Shown here one piece after another: positions 1 through 11,900 of a stretch of DNA of 64,000 nt. Origin of the DNA: Holothuria scabra (lineage: Eukaryota; Echinodermata; Holothuroidea; Aspidochirotida; Holothuriidae); NCBI GenBank assembly GCA_037179385.1, contig CM074188.1, positions 22,399,318 to 22,463,317 of the forward strand, read 5' to 3'. The position numbers and the translations under genes were made by a program. Each line of letters opens with the position of its first letter. Position 1 is the stretch's first letter. The notes under the pieces were generated by a model that worked only from the letters and a program-made list of their open reading frames with translations, had not been told where the DNA came from and did not search any database.

Positions 1-1290
1 AGTATTTTAAGGTAAAAGGGACAGATTTCAAATCAATCTGTGTTTGGTTAAGGTCAAAGGTCATCAAGGTCACTGGAGGTCAGCCACTGGAAATGTAATT
101 TAGAAAATGTTGTAAGCTAGATAAAGATAGGTTCAATAGATTTTTTATCTCACCTGGCTTTGCATGCTTACACACCCAAACACCTTAGAAATTTGGCCTT
201 TACATTCGTTCAGTAATGATTACTTCGGGTTGTACACAGATTTTGGATCATTCAAAGTTGTAAGAGGGCAATAACTGAAATCTGTAGATTTCAATGAGCA
301 CAGGTCACACTGCATTAAACTGGTCTCTCTGCCAGTGGAAGCAATGCATGGATTATACAGTATGTCTCTTTAATACTGCTGGCTCTGTGGGGTAACCTAA
401 TCCTCATTCTATTATCACACTCCATTAATCACTTGCTTTAGGCTTAACTGCTGAATAAACCCTGTTTTCTGTGTAGAGATAGCAAACAGGACAAATGGTA
501 GATTGTTTTAAAGTAATAGCAAGTTTTATTTGAGAGCAGGTAATGACTTATGAGAGAAGTACAAGGGGTGTTTTTCTCTCTCTAACCAAATTGTGTATTG
601 TTTATTGGTGATAATATCAAGTTTGATTACAAGCATAAATACATATGGAAATGAGGAAATGTTTTTGAAGGATCACCAAGCATTATACAAGTTGAATGTA
701 AGTAAGGCCACAAAAATTTAATCATTGATATCATGTAATATAAGTACTAAAATACCCCTTGTGAAGATGTTACAAACATTGAGTATGAGCTTTTGCTTCG
801 CTCTATTTTGAAGACTGGCTGTACACTAGTTCGTATAATATCCAGCAAGGAACCACAGTGCCCATTGGGCTCTTGTTAAATGTGATCTCTCAAGATAGCT
901 GTTTGTCCATTTGTCTGTCTGTTATTTGTCATTCTAGCTATGTATGGCTTTTATGGAGGTCAAAAGGTCATCTGGAATGACAAAATTATTTTTTGAACAT
1001 GCTAGTATAATATTTGAATGAGAAGATAATGGTGCATGATGGCACTCTTTGAAATGGAACATTTATGTATCATCGAAACCTCAATGCATTTTTGCATTCT
1101 GGTTGGTATTTGTAACTTAAAAATTACACATAAAAAATTGTGTTTAAAATTTTACCCCCTTCCTCAGAAATAATTTTCACCAGCAGTATTAAGTGCAAGA
1201 ACAGTAAGATGAATATAGAGGTATAAAATTTGTTTACAAGTTAAAACCATTTAAAAGCAGTCAATTCTCACTGTAAACTACAATTTTTGT
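1..1290. other. Furin intron or 5' flank, no gene seen
   Basis: There is no exon-like stretch; in particular no sequence for the convertase catalytic-Asp exon. The start (about 45-90) and 955-975 contain AGGTCA-type words (AAGGTCAAAGGTCATCAAGG; AGGTCAAAAGGTCA), probably worn copies of the repeat that forms the large array at 38.5-41.1 kb. Confidence 0.5.
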
Positions 1291-1294
1291 AGTA

Positions 1295-1610
1295 GTGTAC
1301 AGGATTTCTCAATTGACTCAGCTCTATGATTGACAGCAAATTAAAAAAAAATTGCCCAATACTGTTTGGTAGCTTACATACGAGGATATGCTGTACTGAG
1401 AGTGTTCTGGTCATCTTCATGGAGATGTCACATTAGAGTGACAGCTCCCTGTTCTGAGTACACATCGGGGTCTTTTATACTCACCCTACAGCAATAAAGT
1501 GAGATTTTGTCTGGATGAGGATGAGTTTTAGACAGTTGTGAGAGGAGAGGTTGCAAGTACAGTAGGTTAGGAGAAATAAAATAAGGTGTGCACATTCAAG
1601 GTCACCTAAA
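1295..1610 (+). repeat. Degenerate M4 MITE copy
   Basis: Resembles 6366-6670 in order: TTCTCAATTGACTCAGCT, TGATTGACAGC, a CATGAN-like/TACTGAGAGTGTT block, CTCACCCTACAGCAATAAA, CTGGATGAGGATGA, TTAGGAGAA. The left end is not recognisable. Confidence 0.6.
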
Positions 1611-2538
1611 GTCTGTCAGATACTGTATTTAACCCTTGAGATGTCTAAAGCTGGGGTCACACTGCCATGACTTCACACTAACACAACAGCAACTACTCTG
1701 CATTTTTGGGATATTGGAAGTGTGGACACTTCCACAGCTATGATTTCTTGGGATTCCATTGAGTCGTAAGCTGACAGTACCACAGTACATATTCAAATGT
1801 GCAGTCTTGTGAATTTTAAGCCTGGTTCACACCCACAAGACAACAGGTTCTGTACCAAAGAAGTGTCTACAATTTATGCGAATTGTCTATGATGGAACAT
1901 CTGTGGTAGTTGTAGTGGTGTGACCTGGGCATACAGTACTGTAGTAAGACAAAACTGGATCAGAAAGTAACATAAAGAGGTGCAGATCTGCTACAGCTGC
2001 AGTGGAAATATGGTAGTTGTTTTTGTTGCCATTACTTTGCCAGTTGCCAAAGAAATTAGTATTTAACTTTTCTCTGGTGTACTTTTGATGGGCAGATGAG
2101 ACCACATCAGGTTGATGTTATAAGAAATTTTGAATGTGCATATATTATGCTAAGCCATTTCGAGAAACTTGAGGATACTGTACTTTTCAGAATGTTATAA
2201 TGGAATGACTGTTGAGGTCTGCCTCTTTATCTCATTGGCTTATGGTTAAATTCCTACAGTAGGAGTGGTGGCATATTGGCAGCACAGTTGATGAGTTGCA
2301 CTTACATTTTTGTCACAATGAAATGTAGATTCTAATTTGTCTACATTCTGTGTGCAATCGTAAGATAGCTGCAAGCGCAAAACCAAACATGTGTGCTTGT
2401 TATGTGGACATGCTCAGTTCCAACCAGTGGTGCAACTGTGATTGTGTCTGTAGTAACAGAGTAACACAGTTGAATGTTGATATTGTCATTAAGCAGCTTT
2501 TCTTCAGGTGAGGCTGGTAAACATGAAATGCTTTATTT
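1611..2538. other. Intron, nothing recognised
   Basis: No exon or convincing repeat boundary is seen. Repeated phrases GGGGTCACACTGCC (about 1655) and CTGGTTCACACCCAC (about 1822) may mark a worn element, without clear ends. Confidence 0.3.
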
Positions 2539-2861
2539 ATACCAAGAACAAGTTTACAACCTGAAATTGACTCGACTCTCTTCCATGTACATTTATAAAA
2601 TACTATTACCTTGAGATACTGTATCTTTTATGTTTCTTTTTCCTAGAAGGCATTTTTTGTATAAATTTGATACTGTATGATTTTTCATACAGTACCAAGT
2701 ACAAGATTACAAGCTGAAGTCACCTCCATTTCTTTTTCCCCTTACAAAGTACAAAACTCTCTTCTATATATATTTACAAAATATTCCATTACTTTGGCAT
2801 ATATATTTTGTTTTTCATGTACCAGAAAGCATTTTGTATATAAATTTGATATTCTTTCATC
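2539..2861 (+). repeat. Imperfect tandem duplication just upstream of furin exon A
   Basis: Unit 1 (about 2539-2680) and unit 2 (about 2693-2861) share ordered words: ACCAAG-ACAAG-TTACAA, ACTCTCTTC, ATTTA-AAAAT, GTACCAGAAAGCATTTT or CTAGAAGGCATTTTTT, and GTATA(T)AAATTTGATA. Unit 2 ends in the pyrimidine tract and acceptor of exon A. Confidence 0.65.
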
Positions 2862-2864
2862 TAG

Positions 2865-2941
2865 GATCCACAGGCCAGCTTTGATGTCAATGGCGGTGAT
2901 CCAGATCCACAACCCCGTTATGATTATACAAACGAAAACAG
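2865..2941 (+). CDS. furin: Furin catalytic-domain exon, version A
   Basis: The 77-nt exon follows a good acceptor (ttctttcatctag) and ends at AG|gtgttg, phase 0 to 2. It encodes [19 protein letters not shown] followed by DYTNENR, the segment just before the catalytic-His exon. In human furin numbering it covers about 168-193. Asp174, Asp179 and Asp181, which bind a structural calcium in human furin, are kept; Asp177 is Gly here. The residue matching Asp191 of the S2 pocket is Glu. A second exon of identical length and phase lies 5 kb downstream (7994-8070). Confidence 0.92.
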
Positions 2942-5900
2942 GTGTTGCTTCATTTTGCCCAATCTTTTTCATCATTTAACTTAGTTTTAGCATTTTCCAT
3001 CCCAGGTGATTGGTTTCTGTTTTATTTGGGATGTCAGCATGCTCTCTAACACACACACAGCAGACGACATGGCTTTCATGAATAATTAACAGCTTTATTT
3101 ATTATTCTGTTCTTGCAAAATCTTACTTTTTACTCACCTCTTTCATTCTCTCCAATTGAAAAGTCACACATACCTGCATCTATTATATTATTATTATTAT
3201 ATAAGATCTGACCTGGTTTAATGCTTGTATTCTTTCTGACTACTGTAGGTCAGTGCTGATCCAGCATAACAAAAATATGAATATTCATGATCCTGTATGA
3301 CATTTGCATACTTTTCATAAAGGATAATTGCTTTGTTGTCCCACCTCCAATTCTAATTTGCTTTCATTTGTGGTGGGAAAATCATGTTTGTTTTTTTCTC
3401 TTAACATTTTCCAAGTTTTCCCTTTCTTTATCTTGGTGTGTGGGTGCTAATTTTGTTTCAATTTTCAAAACTGAAAAATAATGTTTTGTCTTCTTTGTGC
3501 GGAGTCCAAAATTTGGTCCATTGCACAAGAGGGTCCTTTCATTTTACTGAATTTATATATACAGGTAATATCAACTTTTAAATGCAAAAGTTATTGGAGG
3601 CATTAATATGTTCTGTTATACTGTGTTGTATAGAGTCTTCAGGTTTTTTCTTTCTTTCAGTATTTTGTACGCTTAACGTAGGTAGTTTCCATGGAAACCA
3701 AAACTGCCGTCACTAAAAAAGGATGTGAAAGGGGGATACAGTACTGAAAGTTGCTTCCTTGAATGTGACCACATTAAGCTTACCTGTGTACCATACTTGT
3801 GCAATCAAATCGAAAACTATACCAATGCGTCATGGTTATAGTAAAGTTTGATTTGGAAACCATCACCTGCAGAAAACGAGTAATTGAAGCAACTTTGATG
3901 TTAGATTCTGGTATCCTTGATTAAGCTTTGCTTTGTTTCGAACCCCGAAAGTACACATTGTAAGGTTTTCAAACTCACAACTTATTTTGGCAATTTCTTC
4001 AGTCAAGTGTTTGTGAAGTGTAACTGAAATAGTTTCAAGTGCAGATTCAAATGACATCTTTTCGTTTGGTAATTAAAAGTGGACTTTGAGAAGGTTTTAT
4101 TAACTCTCAACTACGAACTATTGAGTAGCATTTATTTTTAAAACAATGAAGCATGGGAAATTGCGTGCTAAGAATTGGAAAGGGGGTGTTAAGTGTTTGC
4201 AAACATTGTGTTTAAGCAAATCCTTTCCTTGTTGTTAGCAGTAGTAGTTTTTTAAGCTACTGCTGTAATGATTTCAAGGAAATGTCACTACAACTTGCTA
4301 TGCGCCAAAAGGTATGGTTTTCTAAAACAATACGTAAAAAAGTCAAACGATTCTTCCTCCCTCTGCCAACTATATAAATGTATATATGCATAAGGGAAGA
4401 AATTTACAGGGTGGGGAGAGGGCAGCAGAAGAGTGTTTTCCCTAAACATTTTGCAAGCATTTTGCCCTGTTGGCAAACTCCCTTCCCAGTCACACTGCTC
4501 ACTGCACTGCCCTTTTTATCCTTGAAATATTGGTATCAGTGCCCAGATGCAAGCATTTTCACTGCTATGGGAGGACTGCAAACCCCCTCCCCCCACTCCG
4601 CCTTATATGCCTGTGTACATGTAAACCATTGTTGATAAATATCTGGCATGAAGAAATGCAGTAGGTGTTCTAGGATAACCTCTTTTTACTGAGGTTGCAT
4701 AGGGCCTACTGTACTGTAGCTACATAGTTCATAATGTTTGCTGAAGATTGTGTTTGTATATTAAATTTTGCCTGGTGAATTTGAGAAGTGTTGCCAGGTG
4801 ATCATCATACAGGTACAGTACTGCAGTAGCAGAGTTTCTGGGTCATGTTTACTTTACATATTTTGACATTATAGCCTCATGTGCAGTGTATGAAAATTTA
4901 TTTTACATGGATTCAGGTGAAACACTGTTCTTAAAATGTCCTTTGCTAGGATGAAGTTTTGCTGTACCCTTTTTGAGGTTCATTTGTCAAGACTTGTCAT
5001 AAAATAAAAAAGTTTATAAATTCTCTTCTGATACACAGCCAGGGCTTGAAATGAGCTTGAAAGTAGGGCATATTGTTACCATAGCCAAAATGAACAATTT
5101 GGCTGTATGTCTGTGTTATATCATAAGGGGCATCATGGCAATTGGTAAAGGTCTTCCAGCCATGGCTGTCGGTGCTGTCCTTTATTTGGAATCCTGACAC
5201 AGTATAGCTTGCCTAGGGTCCTTTATATGTAATATTTATTTTAGCTTCAGGATATGTGGTTTGTAACTGAATTGAGGTTGGGGGAATTATACTGTGCTGG
5301 ACTTGACTGTGCCATACTTTAAAAGTGCAAGCCTTGGAAGTGAGTTAAGTAGTGACTGCCATTTTTTTTTTTTTGGGGGGGGGGGGAGGTTTTGACACTG
5401 TAGGGACTCTTCAACCATCATATTATGGAGTTTCATTATGTATTTTTATTCACGTGTTGTGTGAATGGAGTATGGAAAGCCATTTGGCTGTTTTTACATT
5501 GTTTCATTCAGTTTCAAGTTTTAAGGTGTGCAAATGGCACCTCAACACATCAGAATTAAAAACCAAATAGTGTTGCCCTGTTGGAAGGCTAATGCAATAA
5601 TTAATTCTCCCCAACTCCCTGTTGTGGAAGTACATGTAGCTGAGTTGACGTTGTATGGTCCTACGGTAGCTGTGGCACCATTCTAGGAGTTTTGCATCCT
5701 TTCAAAGTTGCAATAAGTGGGTAGGGTTTTCTTATTCCTCACCTAACCCCCCTGCATTCTAAAAAAACATGAACATGCAGACCACATATAGGAAAACCAC
5801 CGGGTACAGTCCAATGAAAAGTCTGTGATAAATTTGTGAGGTAGCAAGTATTGCTTTGAGTTTCAATACTAAACCCTTTACTGTTGTGCTCCAATCAGGG

Positions 5901-8900
5901 CATATTTCCACGCCTCGGAAGTGGGAGGAAAAGCGGACGTAGCATGCTCCGCATCAGCTTCCGTAGACTATTTACCACGTGACTTTAAACCATTGTCTCT
6001 CTCATTGTTGTGGCCGAATTTTCGGGTAGCTACTGGCAGTCGAGCTCCGCGTGAAGCAATAAAAGTAGGTGCCCAAAAGGACCCAAACAACGGTAAAGGG
6101 TTAAGTTGTTTCCATAAAACTTGTTTTGAAGCAACAACTGAATCTTTTGCAAATTTCTTATGTCACTTCCAAGTATAATATCTTCCATGGTATTTCAGGA
6201 GTTAAATATTGCATATTGCAGGTAAACCAAGCAGTAACATGTATTCTAATAAATTGCTTGATTGAGAAATAAAAATCTTGTCACATCATTCTCAGGGCCC
6301 AATTCGTGAAATTAGATTCTGTGTTGTACACCCCTAATTCAAGTTGGGGTGACTGTTATATCCCTTAAAGGGCCAATTCTCTCACCCCAAACTACACTTC
6401 TTGTGGGAGGGTACAGAAACTCTCCATTGGCCCAGCTTTTTGATTGACTGTGAATTCAAACAATGCAGATTACCAAAGCTTATATTACACAGCATGAACT
6501 GTACTGAGAGCGTTTTGGTTATAAACACAAGGGTTTTCTATACTCACCCTGAAGCAATAAACTGAGATTGAGACTGGATAAGGATGAATTTCAGACAATA
6601 TTGTGGGAGGGGCTTAAGTAAGAAGGTTAGGAGAATTGGTACTGTTTGGGGTGAGAGGACTGGGCCTTTAAAATTAGACCAAAAATTATTGACTGGCCTA
6701 AAAATTAGATGCATGTCTGCTTTTTAATTTCTGTCAATCTATAGTGTTTAAACTACTGTTGATAGTATCTGCAGTAAGTTTTTATATGAAATCAGAAAAA
6801 AATTTTTGAGGGTCTTGAAATGGCCGAAAATCTTTAAACTGCTTGAAAAAGTCTCCTGTACTGTAAATGTCAGCAATGTGCAGAGCTAGTCAATGTATTG
6901 CAAAGGGTCACAGATTTTTTAAAATATAACTAGAAATATGAAGCTGGATTCTCAAAAGTGTGACAATTCTTTCATTGGATGAGAGGTGCTGGCTTGTCTG
7001 TTATCCAAAATACTCACCTACATTATGAACATCTTTGCCAAAGTTCAAAATATTCAAATACTGTACAGTATATTTACTTTATTAAAATGCAGTACTCTAA
7101 TAAATATATATATTTATTAGTTGATATTTAAACTGTACATTTTTGATATCACATGTGCACTGCCTACAGTAAAATTGGCTGTTCATATTTTCTTTTGGGA
7201 TTGAATTGCTCTTTACATTCACCTTTATCATTCGTAAATTTCTCGCAATGCATTTTGTCCATCTAAGAGGCACTGATTGCACTAAATATACAGTTCTATG
7301 GAATGTGCTTGATTTCTCCACAACTCTTGAAGTTGGTAATGGAATATTAAAGCACATATGAACATGCTCTCCTCTCTATATGGTTCACCCAGATGTTCGG
7401 ATAACAATGCCCTACCATTGTTAAAATTAAGTAGGTTAGTGTTTATACAGATCATAAAAGCTAAAACTCCATATCTTTCTCTGGAAATTGCTGTATTGGT
7501 ATGATCTATTTCTTGAAGGATATTAGCATGTATCATACTTCCCTTGGTCATGCAAATTTTGGAGCTTTGGAAAAATTTGGAAAACCACATTTTATGGCCT
7601 GGCATACAGTAGATAGAGAAGGAAATTTTCTGAATGATAGAAGAGGGTTAGGCCTACCTCTTTCTCAAATGGACTCCATAGGCAAGTCATTGGCTTTGGA
7701 TTTCATGGAAATGATTGCTCATCACCCAAAGCTGTCACCATCAGTCAGTCACCTCCATGGCTTTTTCAAGAGAATTCAAAGTATGAGGCTCCCATGTGTA
7801 TAACTACTGTATGGTTAAAATGAAGAAAACCCACAAGTGAGACTTACCATGGTTTTTGAAATCCTATATGGTTATCCAATTTAGGGATTGCAAGAACATT
7901 ATATCTCTTTGCTGTAGGTACAAACATTGGTATCATGTCAAAGCCTATCACTTTGTGTTCCTCTTTTGTCCTCTCCTAAAATTTGACGTGAAGAATGGTG
8001 ATGCTAGTTTCGACTTGAACGACAATGATCCAGATCCCCAGCCCCGCTATGAGGACAAAAATACAAACAGGTTTGAAAATATGTGTGTGCTTGGTAACTA
8101 CACCCAGTAGATTATGTTGCTATTTGTCAGAAGTGTGAATGTTGTCATAATTGTATACATCAGTTGCATCATTTGTATTGTGTAGAAGATCTCTTTTGTC
8201 TTTGTTTTGTGTTTTTAGTATTTCGTATTTAGACTAGAGTTTAAAGAGGTTATCATTATCAGTGGCACTAGAAATTATGAAGTGCTCACTGACCCATTGG
8301 AATCAACAAGTAAATCCCAATTACAGCTTTCTCCTTGTTCCAAATGGTGCTGTACAAACCTCTCCAATCCCACATTGTCACAGGTTTTGCCCGTCTAGGT
8401 ACTGTAGTAGAGTGCCACCTGACACACTATATGTATAACAATTTAACAATTTAACAATTATTGTGGTGGTAGCTTTCATGCAATTGTTTTAACTGCAATT
8501 AAAGGGGAGGGGGCCACCCAAATTAAAAAAAATAAATGTGTTTGGTGCATTCATTATCCCTGGCAAAGCTAAGCAATGAACCACTTAAATATGCACCATT
8601 TTGACTAAAAGCATTGAAAATCTGAATATTTACAATGTTGTTGAGTCAGATTTTATTTATGAAGGAAAGGTTCATATTTTTCAGTTTTGGTGCAATGATA
8701 GTAAAAGAGTTCAGTATGTGAGAAAAGTCAGCTACGGATAGCACTTGTAGTAAAAACTGCACTATACCTCTAACAATTAGTTCTTATCTCATCTGCTGAA
8801 TCACTCAGTCAGTTCATTTTAACTGGTTATGCCTTTTATTAAATGCATAGATCTCCAAAGATACTTTCAACTTAACCAAGTGGATGCATAATTCTGGAGG

Positions 8901-11900
8901 CCTTTTTATGTTCTGATGTACAGTAGGTGTTTTGTGCAACGAAATCTCTATATGTCCTACATAAATATTTTAAAGAACAGTAGGATAATATAATTTGGGT
9001 TTTCAGGCTCGAAAAGTCCTACCTGAATCGTGCCCAGGTTGACCTTAAATGTTTGGGCTTTCAGGATTCATGACTGAAAAGCCTTTCAGACTGCTGGCAT
9101 ACACCAGAGACTTGTGCACACGTATACAATTTGATTTTACTGACTCAACCAACCTCCTATTGGGCTGCCAGGCTGTTACTGTAAACCCGAATTGGCTACT
9201 GCTTTTAAAAATAATTTTGGAACTGAAGTTTTGGAGTTTGGGAAAGATTATCACAAGGTGGCCATATTTGGGCGGTTTAAATTGGGGACCAGGCACGTGT
9301 AAGGGAAACATACACCTTTGGTGTGCACCTTGGCTATAGTAAATGTGTGTGATTACAGCAGTAATAGACAAAAACAGATGCTCAGCACCTTAGTAGCAAC
9401 TGTTGTACAATGAATGCCTGGACAGCATTAAGAAAGTGACATCTTACACAGAAATGTAGATGTAAAACCTCTGTATTGTACTGTAGCAACTTATATGTGA
9501 CAAAACACTATGACTGTAGAAGAATAGTGTCATTAGGTAGCTGTGAAGTCATACTTTATACTAGACTTAATGGTTCTGACTCTCTACTAAATCTCTGTAA
9601 TTTATCTATTTCGTTGGCATGAAACACACCCAAAAAAGCACTTTCCAGTATTGCATGCAAGCACCCTGCTATTGTTTGTTTAATAGTATAGGTGTATACT
9701 CTTGTATAGTTTGCAGGAAACTGTTTATTATTGGTAGGTTTGATTCTGTTATTGAATTTTTGTGATATCCATAAATATTTTGATAAAGGGAGGAGGCTTA
9801 AGGTCAAAATAAATAAGATTTCTATTAGCAAAAAATCCCCTAAGACGTAAAATCCTTTAAGACATCAATTTGCTATTTTACTGCCAACGTAAATATACAT
9901 GTGACCAATGTCCTTTTAGTGGATTATAGTTTTAGACCCAGTGATGTACTTACACCTACAGTATAACAATGAGACATCTAAAAATTGAATCCGAATCCAG
10001 CTTTTCAGTATTAAGAAAAGCTGATTGGTTGTAAAGAAAGTTTTTACCCAAATTTACTGTATAGTATGTACCAGTCTGTTGAATACTCTCACCGTCAAAC
10101 AAACTGTGTTGTTTGTAAACTACTGATTATGTTGCGGTACATGTGTGCAGTGGAAACAGTGATTTGTTTAGGAAAGAAATGCTATGAACAGATTTGTCCA
10201 AATATATGTTCTAGGAAAAAATGTAATTTAATTCTTTTTTGGCTCTTTTTTGGCTCTTTTTCTTTTCTTGAAAGGTTCTTCTATTGTTAAGTCTCTGTTC
10301 ACTAAAACCGTTTTAATGATGATCTCATTTTATTTCAAGTCACAAAAAGTCATTGTTTATATACGTACAGTATCCTGTGCTTTGAAACAAGATTCTTTCC
10401 CCACAATCAACCAAATTTTTTCAGGATTTTCAGGAAGTGACTGTCCACAAATGATTATAATATACTTCATTCAATTATACTTGCGCCCCCACAATAAAAC
10501 GATGTTATTTGTTTACAAAAACATTTAAATGTGTGCGTTCTTCTCAGTCCCCAGCAATTTTTATTCCATCATCAGGAAACTATTTAAAAAATAAATTATG
10601 AAGAAAATTTCATTGACTTTGTTAATGTAATGATGTGTCTACTTCTATCCTCTGACCTACCTCGATCCTATCATCCTATATACCGTATTCCATTTATTCC
10701 TATTCTTACTCTCTGACAAACTAATAACACTGTGGTATCCCTACCAGTAGAGGGCGTTCTATACCCTATATCTTCCTTCTCTGTTTGCCTAACTTACATT
10801 TAATTGTTTCTAGCTGTCTATATGCATGTTGACTACTTGGATTATTACAGATTGATGTTCCCCAAAGTTAAGTTACTTTTGCTGGAATAGTGACAAAACA
10901 AAAGATTAAAATTTTACAATCTGTGCCAGATGATTGGCAGTGAAAAGTTAATTAGTATTAAAAACAAAAGGAGGTGTGTCTCCTCATTGTTTTTTTTTGA
11001 CAATGCATAACTGACCCTAGTTCATCCAGTCTGTCTTGCCCTTCATCACGTCCTGTCTATCCTTTTAATTTAGCACCCAACTTGGATGTGAGTCCTTAGG
11101 CATACTTCTTAGGCTAATAAAAGAATTCTTGAAAATTCTTAAGAATTTTAAGAAGAAAATCAAATTTTATGTCAGAAATGAACATTAATACCAATGGTCT
11201 ATAAAGCATTGGATCTTGTTCGTAACACATTCCTAGTTCAAACACCTCCTGTGTACAGTATGAGTGTAATATGGCCTGCCATATGGCAACTGCTGTACAT
11301 ACAGGTAATTATAATTTGATACTGAACGAGGACAAAAATGGAGGAAAACGTGCTCAAATGGAGGAACCAGGAGATCCCATTGAAATTACAAAATTGAAGA
11401 TTAGTTTGTTGCTTGGTTTGCAATAATAATAAGAATATTTTCTGTGAAGGCATCATTTTAAAGTCACCATGCACTCTCATCTTTTCAGTATCATCATCTA
11501 AACATGCATAAGTGCTTTTCGTATATCCTTATTTAAAACCTTGCCATAATGACAGAACGGAAGCTTTACAGTACCCCATAGACACGCTGCAGATCCATAC
11601 ATGGCACAATTTGTACTGTTAAACAACAATTGAGACATGATTGAATTTTAAAATATGGTGCACAATTAAAATTCCTTCAATGTAAGTGGAAGGGAATTGT
11701 ACAGACCATTCAAGTCTTTGTGATTATGAAAATTTCAGTGTCTGTTCAACCACAAAATTTCCCTTTTTGATGGGAGTAGTCTTTGTAAATTCTGTACTTA
11801 GTGGAAGCAGCTTTCTTCAGTGGGCATATTATTACTATGAGTGGTATGGCACTTTTGAAAAGTTTGGTGGAGACAATGATTGGAAAATGTATTGGTTGCA

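Noticed and set aside
1..2864. Upstream furin exon with the catalytic Asp
   Set aside because: No stretch resembling the family's Asp motif with splice sites was found; it must lie outside the window.
7501..7803. 100-codon open frame in the furin intron before exon B
   Set aside because: No convertase similarity and no compatible splice sites; overlapped by a minus-strand open frame of similar length.
9045..9371. Overlapping open frames on both strands
   Set aside because: Neither shows a motif or exon signals; both strands open suggests chance in a repeat-like stretch.
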